64,000 nucleotides of DNA, taken from NCBI RefSeq assembly GCF_900113945.1, contig NZ_FORG01000011.1:1-64000 (forward strand). Direction: 5' to 3'. The notes below the pieces were generated by a model. It was not told the origin of the DNA. It was given only the letters and a program-made list of their open reading frames with translations, and made no database searches. The stretch comes from Xenorhabdus mauleonii (lineage in GTDB: Bacteria; Pseudomonadota; Gammaproteobacteria; Enterobacterales; Enterobacteriaceae). Position 1 is the first letter of the stretch, and each line of letters opens with the position of its first letter. The translations under genes were made by a program, and so were the position numbers. Below, piece after piece: positions 1-8,549 of the stretch.

Positions 1-110
1 TAGGCGCCGACATCGGCGGCGGTCAGACTGATGTCCCCGGCTAATGGTTTGCCGTTGACCCGGCGCCCGCTGGGCACCGCATTCCTGGCCTTGTCCCGCA
101 CTTCCACCAA
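1..110 (-). CDS. Phage tail-fibre protein, partial (runs off the left edge)
   Basis: Read on the minus strand, this stretch encodes a typical tail-fibre segment containing VRDKARNAVPSGRRVNGKPL followed by AGDISLTAADVGA. This is the repeated junction motif of P1/Mu/lambda-type side tail fibres, which bind the host surface. The frame stays open up to about position 185, inside the direct repeat, but no convincing start codon or ribosome binding site is visible, so the true N-terminus may be elsewhere or lost. The same GRRVN block occurs on the plus strand at about 19218-19244, in opposite orientation. Family recognition is by motif only, and the rest of the gene is outside the window. Confidence 0.6.
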   Translation of the reverse strand, partial: MVEVRDKARNAVPSGRRVNGKPLAGDISLTAADVGA

Positions 111-480
111 ACCAACGAATAACGTTGGCTTTCGTGCCAGAGTCACTGATGAATACGTGACGCTCTTAACGCTACCAAGGATGCTTTAACGTGACCACAA
201 ATATTTCAGTTAACAGCCAACCAATAGAAATTAACAGAAAGAAACCCAATTAAATTATCCGCTAACTTTAATAAAATCAAACAAGAATTGAGAAATAACA
301 CATTAAAAATATAGACATTTATTTTATTAAAAATAAATACAACAAGAAAATGCGATTTATTTTTTAATAATAAATACCACCCATTAAATTCAGGCTTAAT
401 TATTGATAATACAGCTTACTCTGCTAAAAAATCATCATTTTCAATTTAAATACCAAAGATAAGTTCTGTTATTCTGTCGA
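109..480. repeat. Left copy of a 372-bp direct repeat flanking the biosynthetic cluster
   Basis: This segment matches 19477-19848 base for base at a constant offset of 19,368, with scattered substitutions (roughly nine in ten bases identical by eye) and compensating small indels. It starts with a short hairpin (CCAAC...GTTGG at about 112-128) and is otherwise AT-rich and non-coding. The right copy lies directly before the lysis gene at 19879, so the repeat is probably the native phage intergenic segment between tail-fibre and lysis genes, duplicated when the cluster was inserted. Confidence 0.85.
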
Positions 481-619
481 TGGCGCCAGGCCTGGTAGCT
501 ACTGCGATAGACTCTGAACAGTTAGCAAGGAAAGCCACAGGATAAAGCACTCTTAATTGCTGGATTAACGAGAACTGTTCAGGTAATCCTGACATCAAGA
601 GTGTTGAGGGTTGTTATAA

Positions 620-870
620 GGGTCCATTCTCCATTTCAATCAGTTGCAGTTTCTTTTTCAATTCACGTATTTCAATTTGCTCCGGAGTATTATGCAGGGC
701 GCTGGGGGATTTACCTTGCCTCTTCCGGATCAACTGTAGAACTTAGCGGCCCAAGGCTGATTGACTGACATTCATCGCTCTGACGGCTTCGGCAATATTG
801 TAGTTTTGGTCAAGCACCAACTGAGCTGGCTCTAATTTTAATTCAGGACTAAAACCTTTTTCATTTTGTC
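620..870 (-). pseudogene. IS3-family OrfA transposase remnant
   Basis: Minus-strand translation gives a degraded IS3-type OrfA: the helix-turn-helix part (FSPELKLEPAQLVLDQNYNI, then AEAVRAMNVSQSALGR), an in-frame stop, then [20 protein letters not shown] and [15 protein letters not shown]. The spacing of these blocks and the leucine-zipper-like end are characteristic of OrfA of IS3-group elements. The OrfB catalytic half is absent and no terminal repeats were found. It lies between the direct repeat and the first cluster gene and marks past transposition at this boundary. Confidence 0.75.
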
Positions 871-1116
871 ACCGGTTGAATTATCGAAGTGAGAGTATCA
901 CCTCTATGACGGTGGCCAAAATCATTGAACCACATCACTATTTATTGCTCATAGTGGAATTTTGTTCGGTTTTATATTGAGCGTCAAAGATGTTTCTATT
1001 TTGTATTTTTTTGGTTATTTAAAGTGATAGTAATGTAACTATATTGTTGACCGTGAAATTATTACCATGTATATTTTTCCGCTATGAGACTGGAGATTGA
1101 GTCATAAAGTTACATC

Positions 1117-1269
1117 AGGTTGTGTCCCTTAACTCATTTTCGTAGTCGAACGATGGGCAAGACACACGAATTCCGTTCCTTTATTTGAACTGTTTTTGTC
1201 GTTTTTTATCATTATTGCCTGTAAGTAATGTTCGATTTTTCAGTGGAAAACAATTAAGGGACACAACCT
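1117..1269. repeat. 153-bp inverted-repeat element (MITE-like)
   Basis: The segment is bounded by a perfect 16-bp inverted repeat, AGGTTGTGTCCCTTAA at 1117-1132 and its complement at 1254-1269. Partial symmetry continues a few bases inward. The interior is AT-rich and non-coding. The size and structure fit a miniature inverted-repeat element or the deleted remains of an IS. No clear target-site duplication was found. Confidence 0.55.
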
Positions 1270-1562
1270 AAAACTTTATCTTCGCCAATATCAATTCTGG
1301 TGCTCATTCTAAATGGGAAATAATCAAATTTAAGCTTTGGAAGGTCTCAGAATTATACAAACACAAGGAAGGGGAGGTTAGGATTTCAAATATCCTTCCC
1401 CTCACTACCCTTTGGTTTGAAACGCTTTTGTCATTATTATTTCGTTGTAATGTAATAATTACATTAGTTAATAGGATCAGGTTTTAAATTAAAAATTCGT
1501 ATCTGTAAATGGAGCGTCCAGAAGGACACTTTTCTCACCTGCGTGCAATTCTCGAGGATATT

Positions 1563-1829
1563 ATGTCTAGTAATGTGGAACTGATTGTAACCATCAAAAA
1601 TATTTTGGCGAAAGAATTAAACATTAATTCTCTAGATGTATTGAATGAATCGACATCATTGCGTGATGATTTAGGTCTTGATTCAATGGCCACGCTGACA
1701 TTTCTGATGTCTCTTGAAGATAATGTCGATAACTTCACTATTGATGCCAATACCCTCGAGGGACATCACGTAGAAACAATTGGAACGATCTGTAACTATG
1801 TGAATGCCCGACTAGAGGAAACGGCATGA
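1563..1829 (+). CDS. Acyl/peptidyl carrier protein
   Basis: An 88-residue discrete carrier protein. The motif DLGLDSMATLTF places the serine that would carry phosphopantetheine at residue 41, and the rest fits the four-helix ACP fold. The start at 1563 is chosen because GAGGA sits about 5 bases upstream; an in-frame ATG at 1509 lacks this and would add an unusual N-terminus. It is the first gene of the cluster and would tether the intermediates handled by the ketosynthases, dehydrogenase and decarboxylase, with the adenylation enzyme at 12528 a likely loader. No phosphopantetheinyl transferase is visible in the window, so a host enzyme would be needed. Its base composition is more AT-rich than the genes after about 2900. 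Confidence 0.85.
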   Translation: MSSNVELIVTIKNILAKELNINSLDVLNESTSLRDDLGLDSMATLTFLMSLEDNVDNFTIDANTLEGHHVETIGTICNYVNARLEETA

Positions 1830-1830
1830 T

Positions 1831-2727
1831 ATGTTCTATATAAATCAGGTTTTTTGTAAGGTCATGGATAGGCGTGAATTAAGGCGAATACCCAGGAATC
1901 GGTTTACTACTTACCAGAAAGATTTACACCGAATAGCCCAAGATGTCCTCACAGAATCAACTCTGTTTGAAGGCGACCAGTATTCATACACTGAGCTTGG
2001 TGATGCAGTACTGGAAGGGATAGAAAATCCCTCAGACCTTGACGATGTTGATATGGCGATATTCTGCTACTGGACACCAGAGTTCGATCCGGATTATTCA
2101 GCGTTCGGCCCCTATTTTATGGATCGATATCAAATAAACGGTCATTCTTTTGATATCTGTGATAACGGAAGCCTGGCATCCTCCACAGCATTAACGATTG
2201 CTGGCAGTTATCTGAAAAATGGCAGTGTGCGGAAAATACTTTTACTTGGTATGGAGCAAAATACTATTCCGCGAAATCTGGCTCAGGGTTTTCACGTTCC
2301 ATCAAGATCATGTTCTGTTGCCGCATTATTAACAGCGGACAAAAGACCTGAAAGCCAATGGGTGCTGATTAATTCCGGCCATCTGACGGAATGGGAATCA
2401 GGACAATGCGAAGACGGCTATGGTTTGTTGGTGGATATTCTTCATCGATCAAATGTTGATGCTGAAGATGTTCTATTACTGACGCAACGCAGCGGATATT
2501 TCTATAAGAAACTCCGTTTTAAGCTGGAAACCACCTCACAGGAATTGCCAATAGACTATGCGTTTCTCCGTCCTGATGTAACAGGAATGAATGCTTTGCT
2601 TACTCTCGCAGGGGAAACTCTTGCGCCACTTAATAAACGAACCGTATTACTTATCGAGCATGATATGGAAAGCCTGAGAATGGCATGGTTAGTTATACAG
2701 AAAATTCAGGGGACGGAGCATGTTTGA
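1831..2727 (+). CDS. Ketosynthase-III-fold protein with Ser in place of the catalytic Cys
   Basis: A 298-residue thiolase-fold protein resembling the KSIII proteins at 11584 and 16288. Hand alignment of the nucleophile-elbow region (DNGSLASSTALTIAGSYL) with the NNCAS segment of the 11584 protein puts Ser114 where the active-site cysteine should be. KSIII homologues with Ser at this position are known (DpsC of daunorubicin synthesis), and they act as acyltransferase or starter-unit enzymes. The gene starts 2 bases after the carrier-protein stop and overlaps the next gene by 8 bases, so the three are co-translated. No PHN motif like that of the other two was found at the expected place, so it may be a non-condensing or regulatory partner. 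The exact role is unknown. Confidence 0.6.
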   Translation: MFYINQVFCKVMDRRELRRIPRNRFTTYQKDLHRIAQDVLTESTLFEGDQYSYTELGDAVLEGIENPSDLDDVDMAIFCYWTPEFDPDYSAFGPYFMDRYQINGHSFDICDNGSLASSTALTIAGSYLKNGSVRKILLLGMEQNTIPRNLAQGFHVPSRSCSVAALLTADKRPESQWVLINSGHLTEWESGQCEDGYGLLVDILHRSNVDAEDVLLLTQRSGYFYKKLRFKLETTSQELPIDYAFLRPDVTGMNALLTLAGETLAPLNKRTVLLIEHDMESLRMAWLVIQKIQGTEHV

Positions 2728-3367
2728 TATTTATCATCCCTTCGGGTCTAAGTATTACCAGCCATTTTCCTGGAATACGGAAGAAATATCTTTCAACGCC
2801 TATTCCAGCCGACAAAAAGTTGCTGTCCGCAGCGGATTTGCTGTGCTCTCAGAACATCAGTTAGCCCATCCACAGTTAAGTTTTATTACAGAAAACGGAA
2901 TTGACTGGCAGGACACGGCAGCGCTGAAGATTCACCAGAGCAGTGAAGTGATGAAACTCCATAACCTGGTGATATGTGAACTACCTCAGCTGGCGACTGA
3001 ATCGGCTGCATCGGGCGAACTGACGCTGTTGTCAGCCTGGCAACTCGAAATCGTGCGCAGCCAGCTGGAGTGGATTGAACGCTGGACACAGGTACTGATG
3101 GAACATGCTGCACAGCGCAAAGTCGGGGCATCCACCCTGTTGTCTGTCCCCTCCATTCGCGTGCGCCTTGGCCAGATCATGCAGCATCATGCCTTGCTTG
3201 TGCAATGTCTGGCTCTGGGCAACTGGTCAGCGCAGCAGGCGCTCACTGATATCGAAGGCATAGTTGATGCCCTGATCAAGACTGCGGGTGGGCGTGCCAT
3301 GCTGCAACACGGACTGGTAGAAATGAACAGCTTATTCGCCGTGTTAAACCTCATTTATCTCGGATAA
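2720..3367 (+). CDS. Small acyl-CoA-dehydrogenase-like helical protein
   Basis: A 215-residue protein whose second half (about residues 100-215) is helical and resembles the C-terminal four-helix domain of acyl-CoA dehydrogenases, ending in LIKTAGGRAMLQHGLVEMNS. The N-terminal flavin-binding part of a full dehydrogenase is missing. It overlaps the upstream ketosynthase-like gene by 8 bases and is 8 bases before the complete dehydrogenase gene, which suggests a heteromeric or accessory partner. Its function is inferred from resemblance and context only. It could also be an unrelated helical protein. Confidence 0.45.
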   Translation: MFDIYHPFGSKYYQPFSWNTEEISFNAYSSRQKVAVRSGFAVLSEHQLAHPQLSFITENGIDWQDTAALKIHQSSEVMKLHNLVICELPQLATESAASGELTLLSAWQLEIVRSQLEWIERWTQVLMEHAAQRKVGASTLLSVPSIRVRLGQIMQHHALLVQCLALGNWSAQQALTDIEGIVDALIKTAGGRAMLQHGLVEMNSLFAVLNLIYLG

Positions 3368-3375
3368 CGCCCATT

Positions 3376-4464
3376 ATGAATTTTGACCGTTCAGTCGCCC
3401 TCACTCACTACGATGAAAAATGGCTCGATCTGGCGCAGCTGTTTCGTTCTCTCTCTCTGGAAGTACTTAACGATCGCGATGTGGTACTGGAACATCTGGA
3501 CAGGCCGTATTTCGACGAGATCTATGCTGACCGTACCAGCACCTGCTTCGAACGCGCCCGCATGTATGAGGGCTTGTCATATGGCGATCCAAGCGTATTA
3601 CTCTCCTGTCCAGGACCTTCTCTTTCCGGCATCGTGCTGCGTGAATTAGGTTCGCAGGAACAACAGGATCAGTTCTTCGACCACGTTTCCCGCCAGCGGG
3701 CACGCACTTGCATGGCGGTGACGGAACCGGAAAAGGGATCGGATGCCGGTAATCCGACGTCCAACCTGAACGGTGACCATCAGCTCCAGGCGGAAAAGTG
3801 GCTGGTGGGGAATGGGCGTGAAGCCACGATGGGTACCATCGTGGTGAGAACCGGTCCAGGCCCCTACAGCATCGTCGTTGTGATGCTCACGCCTGAAACC
3901 CTCTCGCATGCCGGCACGTTCCGCCAGCTCCTGCCTCTGGCGGGCCTGCAGGGAACTGGTTTAAGCCATCTGTATTTTGACAATGTACCTGTCGAACCAG
4001 AGCAGATACTGGGTATGCACCGCCGCCCGCTGGAACGCGGTATGCATGCCGTCATCAAAACGTTCTATCGTATGCGCCCCTGTGTTTGCGCCATGGCCCT
4101 AGGTAATGCACAGGCGCTGCTGGATCATGCTCTACCGTATCTGAAAACCACGTCGGCACGGGAACTTCATCGTGCTCTACAAAGCCAGACAGACAGCGCG
4201 CGTGCCCTGAACCACCATGCAGCACAACGCATTGACGACCAGATCTTCGACGGAGCCGCCGTGTCACTGGCGAAAGCATGTGCAACGGAACTGGCTGAGA
4301 AAGTGGCTCGCAGCATGCCATTGCTGACCGGCACCGCTCATTTCCTGACGAATACCTGGCTACAGATAGCTACCACTAACGTCCATGGTTATGAATGGAT
4401 GGAAGGCAGTCTAGATATGCAACGTCTGAATATAGTGGCGGGTTATCACTCACCGGCGAAATAG
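3376..4464 (+). CDS. Acyl-CoA dehydrogenase family flavoprotein
   Basis: A 362-residue acyl-CoA dehydrogenase. The signature CMAVTEPEKGSDAG (about residues 115-128) is the flavin-binding TEPxxGSD motif, followed by the beta-domain segment GNGREATMGTIVVRTGPGP and a helical C-terminal domain. The C-terminal YEWMEG segment may supply the catalytic acid, as the Tyr-Glu-Gly element does in many family members. Enzymes of this family oxidise carrier-bound acyl or aminoacyl groups in pathways such as prolyl-PCP to pyrrolyl-PCP conversion (PigA, PltE). With the carrier protein and the adenylation enzyme here, desaturation of a carrier-bound substrate is the likely job. It could instead act on a CoA ester made by the ligase at 5905. 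Confidence 0.8.
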   Translation: MNFDRSVALTHYDEKWLDLAQLFRSLSLEVLNDRDVVLEHLDRPYFDEIYADRTSTCFERARMYEGLSYGDPSVLLSCPGPSLSGIVLRELGSQEQQDQFFDHVSRQRARTCMAVTEPEKGSDAGNPTSNLNGDHQLQAEKWLVGNGREATMGTIVVRTGPGPYSIVVVMLTPETLSHAGTFRQLLPLAGLQGTGLSHLYFDNVPVEPEQILGMHRRPLERGMHAVIKTFYRMRPCVCAMALGNAQALLDHALPYLKTTSARELHRALQSQTDSARALNHHAAQRIDDQIFDGAAVSLAKACATELAEKVARSMPLLTGTAHFLTNTWLQIATTNVHGYEWMEGSLDMQRLNIVAGYHSPAK

Positions 4465-4486
4465 CCCAAACATACGGATAAACGCG

Positions 4487-5857
4487 ATGTCAATGCAACC
4501 TGTGCTCAACCAACAACCAGCCCGTTGTTATCAGGGGTTGAAGTTGTTGAACACGCTCTGGGACACCACCTTTACACTCTGGGTCACGATGCTGGTGTCG
4601 TCCATTGCGGTGTTAATCAATATTGGCGTCATCAGCCAGAATGCACCCCAGACGCTCTACGCCTTAGGGTTATTTCTGCCGCTAAACTACATAATGATAG
4701 CCATCCATGAAGGATTGCGTATTCCTGCGTTGCGCTACAGCTCACAACATTACACCGACGCGCGCAACGTGATAGGCACGCGTCTGGTATTGCTGTTCAG
4801 CGCGATGGTGGTATTGATGGTTCTGCTTGTCGGCTCTGTCTGGCTGTTTCAACCAGGCATTGCCGGGCTGTTCCATATTGCTACCGAACGTCAGCACGAT
4901 GTCATGAGCTTCATTCTACCAATGTTGCTGGTAGGCATCCCTATTGGCTGCGCAACGCTGATTCTCTCCACCCTGTTCGGGAGTGGAGTTAATCGTTTTG
5001 CCAGCCTGTTGGGTATCAGCGGAACCGGCCTTAACCTAGCGGCGACATGGCTGGCAGCCATGCACTGGCACCAGGGGTTACAGAGCCTGATCTGGGGTGC
5101 GATGATCGGCAGCAGCTACTTGACGCTCAGCGGTGGCGCACTGCTTTACAGTCGAGGGATCCGGTTCTCACTCATTGGCGCCCGGCGTGAAGCTATTCAG
5201 GTATTGAATGATATTGCTTTTATTGGCGTACCGGTGGCGGGGAGTTTCCTGTTGCTGTTTGGTTTCTTGTTCTCTTTCAGCTACCTGGTGTCGTTTTACG
5301 GTGCCAGTGAAATCGCCGGTTTTGGTATTGCTTTCCGGATCCAGTCATTCGTCATTCTGCCCGCAATTGCACTCGGAACGGCCATGGCGATACACACCAA
5401 TAACGCGATAGCAGGGCAGAATTTTTCTCTTATTCGCCAGATCCTCTTTATCGGTGTGGGTCTTTCGGCCGCACTTTACCTAGTTATCAGCGTAGTGGTG
5501 TTCCTGCTACAGGAGCGCATGGTGATACTGTTCACGCGAGATGAAAACGTCATTATCCCAGCGTTGCGTTATCTGAACTGTGTTTCGCCGTCCTATCTCA
5601 GTCTGGGTGTGATGCTGGTGCTGATGACAGCGCAGGAACAGACCGGACAGGGGCTTCGAATATTGCTGATTAATACCGTCTTTTATGCGCTGGAAATTGG
5701 CGTTGCTGCCCTGCTAGGGCTTAACCACGAAGATGCGACGCGACTTTATCTGGTTATCGCCGTTATGAACTGGTTATCGGCACTGTACGTGGTTTACGAA
5801 TTGAATAAACGCCTGACCGCTCAGGTCAGATTGCCCCCACAGGAAATGCAATCTTAA
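4487..5857 (+). CDS. MATE-family efflux protein
   Basis: A 456-residue, strongly hydrophobic inner-membrane protein with about twelve predicted membrane segments in two halves, the expected size for the MATE (NorM/MatE) cation-coupled drug exporter family. It begins 22 bases after the dehydrogenase stop and is on the same strand as the cluster. Placed among biosynthetic genes and next to an RND pump, it most likely exports the product or confers self-resistance. The family call comes from hydropathy and overall pattern. No substrate can be read from the sequence. Confidence 0.75.
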   Translation: MSMQPVLNQQPARCYQGLKLLNTLWDTTFTLWVTMLVSSIAVLINIGVISQNAPQTLYALGLFLPLNYIMIAIHEGLRIPALRYSSQHYTDARNVIGTRLVLLFSAMVVLMVLLVGSVWLFQPGIAGLFHIATERQHDVMSFILPMLLVGIPIGCATLILSTLFGSGVNRFASLLGISGTGLNLAATWLAAMHWHQGLQSLIWGAMIGSSYLTLSGGALLYSRGIRFSLIGARREAIQVLNDIAFIGVPVAGSFLLLFGFLFSFSYLVSFYGASEIAGFGIAFRIQSFVILPAIALGTAMAIHTNNAIAGQNFSLIRQILFIGVGLSAALYLVISVVVFLLQERMVILFTRDENVIIPALRYLNCVSPSYLSLGVMLVLMTAQEQTGQGLRILLINTVFYALEIGVAALLGLNHEDATRLYLVIAVMNWLSALYVVYELNKRLTAQVRLPPQEMQS

Positions 5858-5904
5858 ACCAGATGGAACAGGTTCTTACTCACAAAATGCACTAGGAGTT
5901 ATGC

Positions 5905-7479
5905 ATGAAGCACAGCTTGGCAGAATTGATTCGCGATGCAGATACAAATTATCCAGATAAAACCGCCCTAATATTCAAAGATCATCACTACAGTTACCGT
6001 GATATCTGGATGCGGGTATGCGCTATCGCCGCAGGGATGCGCCAGCGTGGATTACAGGCCAGTGAAAGGGTGGTGATCTGCCTCGGCAACCATCCGGACA
6101 GCATCGCTGCGTTCTGGGCGGCACAGAAGCTTGGTGCCTGTCCATCTCTGGTCGCGACAGATACCCCTGTGAATAAACTGGCTTATATTATCAACAACAG
6201 CGGAGCCAGACAGCTACTGACTTCTCCGGCGATGTCCGGTGCGCTGATTGCATTTGGTCTGCAACAGATCCCAGAACTCAGCACCGTTATCGTGGCGGGA
6301 GAGCAGAGCAAAACAGAATTCTGTGTATCGCTGGATGATTTCACTGGCGATGCAGCAGCCGAAGCTCTTATCCCATTGCAGGCTATCAGCGTTGACCTTG
6401 CATCCATCATTTATACCTCAGGTTCGACCGGTGAACCCAAGGGGGTCATGCTGAACCATCAAAACATGCTAGCTGCTACTGATTCCTTAGCGACCTATCT
6501 GGGCTATCGCCATGACGATGTGATTATTACCGTCCTTCCGGTCGCGTTTGATTACGGCCTCTATCAACTCATTCTGAGCTGCTACGTCGGTGCCACAGTG
6601 GTGCTGGAACCCGATGGTATTTTACCCACTCTGGTGCTACGCCATATCCAGCAATACGCCTGCACTGTCATGCCAGGTCTGTCCTCGCTGTACAGTTTGC
6701 TGGATACCTACGCCAGCAGAGGCACATTTGACTTCAGTCGCGTGCGTCTGGTTTCCAATACCGGTATGGCATTACGCAAGCAACATATCGGGATGGTTAA
6801 GCGCCTGTTCCCGCAGGCTGAAATCTTTTCAATGTACGGCCTGACGGAGTGCAAACGCTGTACATGGCTTCCGCCTGCCGACCTTGAGCGCAAACCTGAC
6901 AGCGTCGGCATTGCCATTCCCAACACGCAAATATTGGTCGTGGATGAACAAAACCAACCTTATCCCCCAGGTGAAGTGGGGCAGCTAGTCATACGCGGTG
7001 CTACCGTGATGCAGGGTTACTGGCGTAATCCCGAAGCGACTGCGAAGAAGATTGGTGAGCATCCGCTGTATGGTGACCGTTGTCTATATACCGGTGACTA
7101 CGGCTGGCTGGATGAAGAAGGCTATTTTTACTTTGCCGGGCGCATGGACGAAGTCGCCAAAATTCGTGGTCGTAAGGTTATTTTCAGTGAAGTGGAAAAA
7201 GCGTTGTTCCGCCATGAGGCAGTCATCGAAGCGGCCGTCATTGTCCACAGTGATGAACAGGATCCTGAAGATCGTATCGTTGCGTTTGTTGCCACATCAT
7301 CGCCAGCCGCACTGACTGAAGCCGAACTACACCAGTTCTGCCTGACGCAGCTGGAACAGTATCAGGTCCCTCATGTCTTTGTGCTGCTGCCGCGGTTACC
7401 GAAAAACGCCAACGGTAAGTTTGACAAGCATAAGCTGCGCTCAGACTTTAAGGATGCCGCGCGGAGGTTACTGGCATGA
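5905..7479 (+). CDS. AMP-forming acyl-CoA/acyl-ACP ligase
   Basis: A 524-residue ANL-superfamily ligase. Visible motifs in order are the P-loop IIYTSGSTGEPKGVMLNH (A3), the aromatic substrate-pocket region VAFDYGLYQLIL (A4), SMYGLTECKR (A5), YTGDYGWLDEEGYFYFAGR (A7), KIRGRKVIFSEVE (A8) and the C-terminal lysine in NANGKFDKHKL (A10). A4 lacks the aspartate usual in amino-acid-activating domains, so a carboxylic acid rather than an amino acid is the likelier substrate. It resembles ligases found with stand-alone carrier proteins and PLP decarboxylases, including the exosortase-A-associated group. The start ATG at 5905 is preceded by AGGAG at 5894-5898. The next gene overlaps its stop by 4 bases. 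Confidence 0.8.
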   Translation: MKHSLAELIRDADTNYPDKTALIFKDHHYSYRDIWMRVCAIAAGMRQRGLQASERVVICLGNHPDSIAAFWAAQKLGACPSLVATDTPVNKLAYIINNSGARQLLTSPAMSGALIAFGLQQIPELSTVIVAGEQSKTEFCVSLDDFTGDAAAEALIPLQAISVDLASIIYTSGSTGEPKGVMLNHQNMLAATDSLATYLGYRHDDVIITVLPVAFDYGLYQLILSCYVGATVVLEPDGILPTLVLRHIQQYACTVMPGLSSLYSLLDTYASRGTFDFSRVRLVSNTGMALRKQHIGMVKRLFPQAEIFSMYGLTECKRCTWLPPADLERKPDSVGIAIPNTQILVVDEQNQPYPPGEVGQLVIRGATVMQGYWRNPEATAKKIGEHPLYGDRCLYTGDYGWLDEEGYFYFAGRMDEVAKIRGRKVIFSEVEKALFRHEAVIEAAVIVHSDEQDPEDRIVAFVATSSPAALTEAELHQFCLTQLEQYQVPHVFVLLPRLPKNANGKFDKHKLRSDFKDAARRLLA

Positions 7480-8549
7480 GGAACAAGCAGTCAATGATAT
7501 TGTTGTGCGCTGTCTTGGCGGTGATTTTCGCAGGCATTTCCGTCAGCATCACGACCGCTGGCACAACGGGATCGGCCAAAACGGGCAGTAGGGTACCCCC
7601 TGCTTCTTTACAGGGCCCCCCACCCGCGTTGGTTGAAACTGCGCAGGTTAAGACTTTGTCTTGGCAGGATAAAAAGAATGTGGTGGCAACCGTAAAAGCA
7701 GTGCATTACCTCGATGTACGCACTGAAGTGTCGGGAACGATTCTGCAGGTAGCACCAGCAGGTGGCCAGATCGCAGCGAATGACGTGTTGTTTCGTATTG
7801 ATGACCGTGCTGAACGCGCACAGCTGAAGCAAAAAGAGGCTAACCTGGCAATGGTGCAGCAAAACGCGCACCGTGCCGATCTGCTGGTCAATAAAGCCAT
7901 TTCACAGGCCGATCAGCAAGCTGCTCATGTCAACCTTGCCCAGGCCATTAGCGATCTGGAAGAATTGCGCAGTACGCTGCGTAAAATGACGATCACAACG
8001 CCCTTCTCCGGTGTGGTCAGTTTGCACGATTTGGCACCGGGCCAGTTCATCCAGGTAGGGCAGACCCTGTTTTCGTTCTATGATCCCGATAAACTTTATG
8101 TTGAATTCAGCGTACCGGAAGCCGATATTAGTGCACTGCATCCCGGTGTGAAAGTCACCGTTGATGATGCGGTATCTGGTTACACCGGTAGTGCGATCAT
8201 CACTCTGATAAATACCGAAGTGAATATCACCAACCGCACGCTCACGCTACGTGCGCGACTGGAGAATGGCAAGTTTCGCCATGGTTCCAGCGTGCGTGTC
8301 ACCTACCCAACCATGACGCCGCAGTCCAGCCTAGTGCTGCCTAAAATCGCGGTGAATTACTCTGCCTGGGGACAATCAGTATTTGTGGTGCAGAATCATC
8401 GTGTGAAATTACGCTCTATTGTCACCGGTGATGAGCGTGACGGTCTGGTGCAGGTACTGCAAGGTCTGGATGCGGATGAAATGGTGGTTACCGCTGGACA
8501 GATTCGCCTTTATCCTGATGCCCCGGTACGTCTGGGGGATAAATCGTGA
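7476..8549 (+). CDS. RND efflux periplasmic adaptor (membrane fusion protein)
   Basis: A 357-residue membrane-fusion protein. Residues 1-30 form an N-terminal membrane anchor or signal segment. They are followed by a lipoyl-like half-motif (DVRTEVSGTILQVAPAGGQI), a coiled-coil hairpin of about 60 residues rich in Ala/Gln/Leu, the second lipoyl half (ITTPFSGVVSLHDLAPGQFI) and beta-barrel domains. It links the inner-membrane pump encoded next to an outer-membrane channel. It overlaps the ligase gene upstream by 4 bases and the RND gene downstream by 4 bases, so it is translationally coupled to both. No outer-membrane factor gene is in the cluster, and a host TolC would have to serve. Confidence 0.9.
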   Translation: MRNKQSMILLCAVLAVIFAGISVSITTAGTTGSAKTGSRVPPASLQGPPPALVETAQVKTLSWQDKKNVVATVKAVHYLDVRTEVSGTILQVAPAGGQIAANDVLFRIDDRAERAQLKQKEANLAMVQQNAHRADLLVNKAISQADQQAAHVNLAQAISDLEELRSTLRKMTITTPFSGVVSLHDLAPGQFIQVGQTLFSFYDPDKLYVEFSVPEADISALHPGVKVTVDDAVSGYTGSAIITLINTEVNITNRTLTLRARLENGKFRHGSSVRVTYPTMTPQSSLVLPKIAVNYSAWGQSVFVVQNHRVKLRSIVTGDERDGLVQVLQGLDADEMVVTAGQIRLYPDAPVRLGDKS

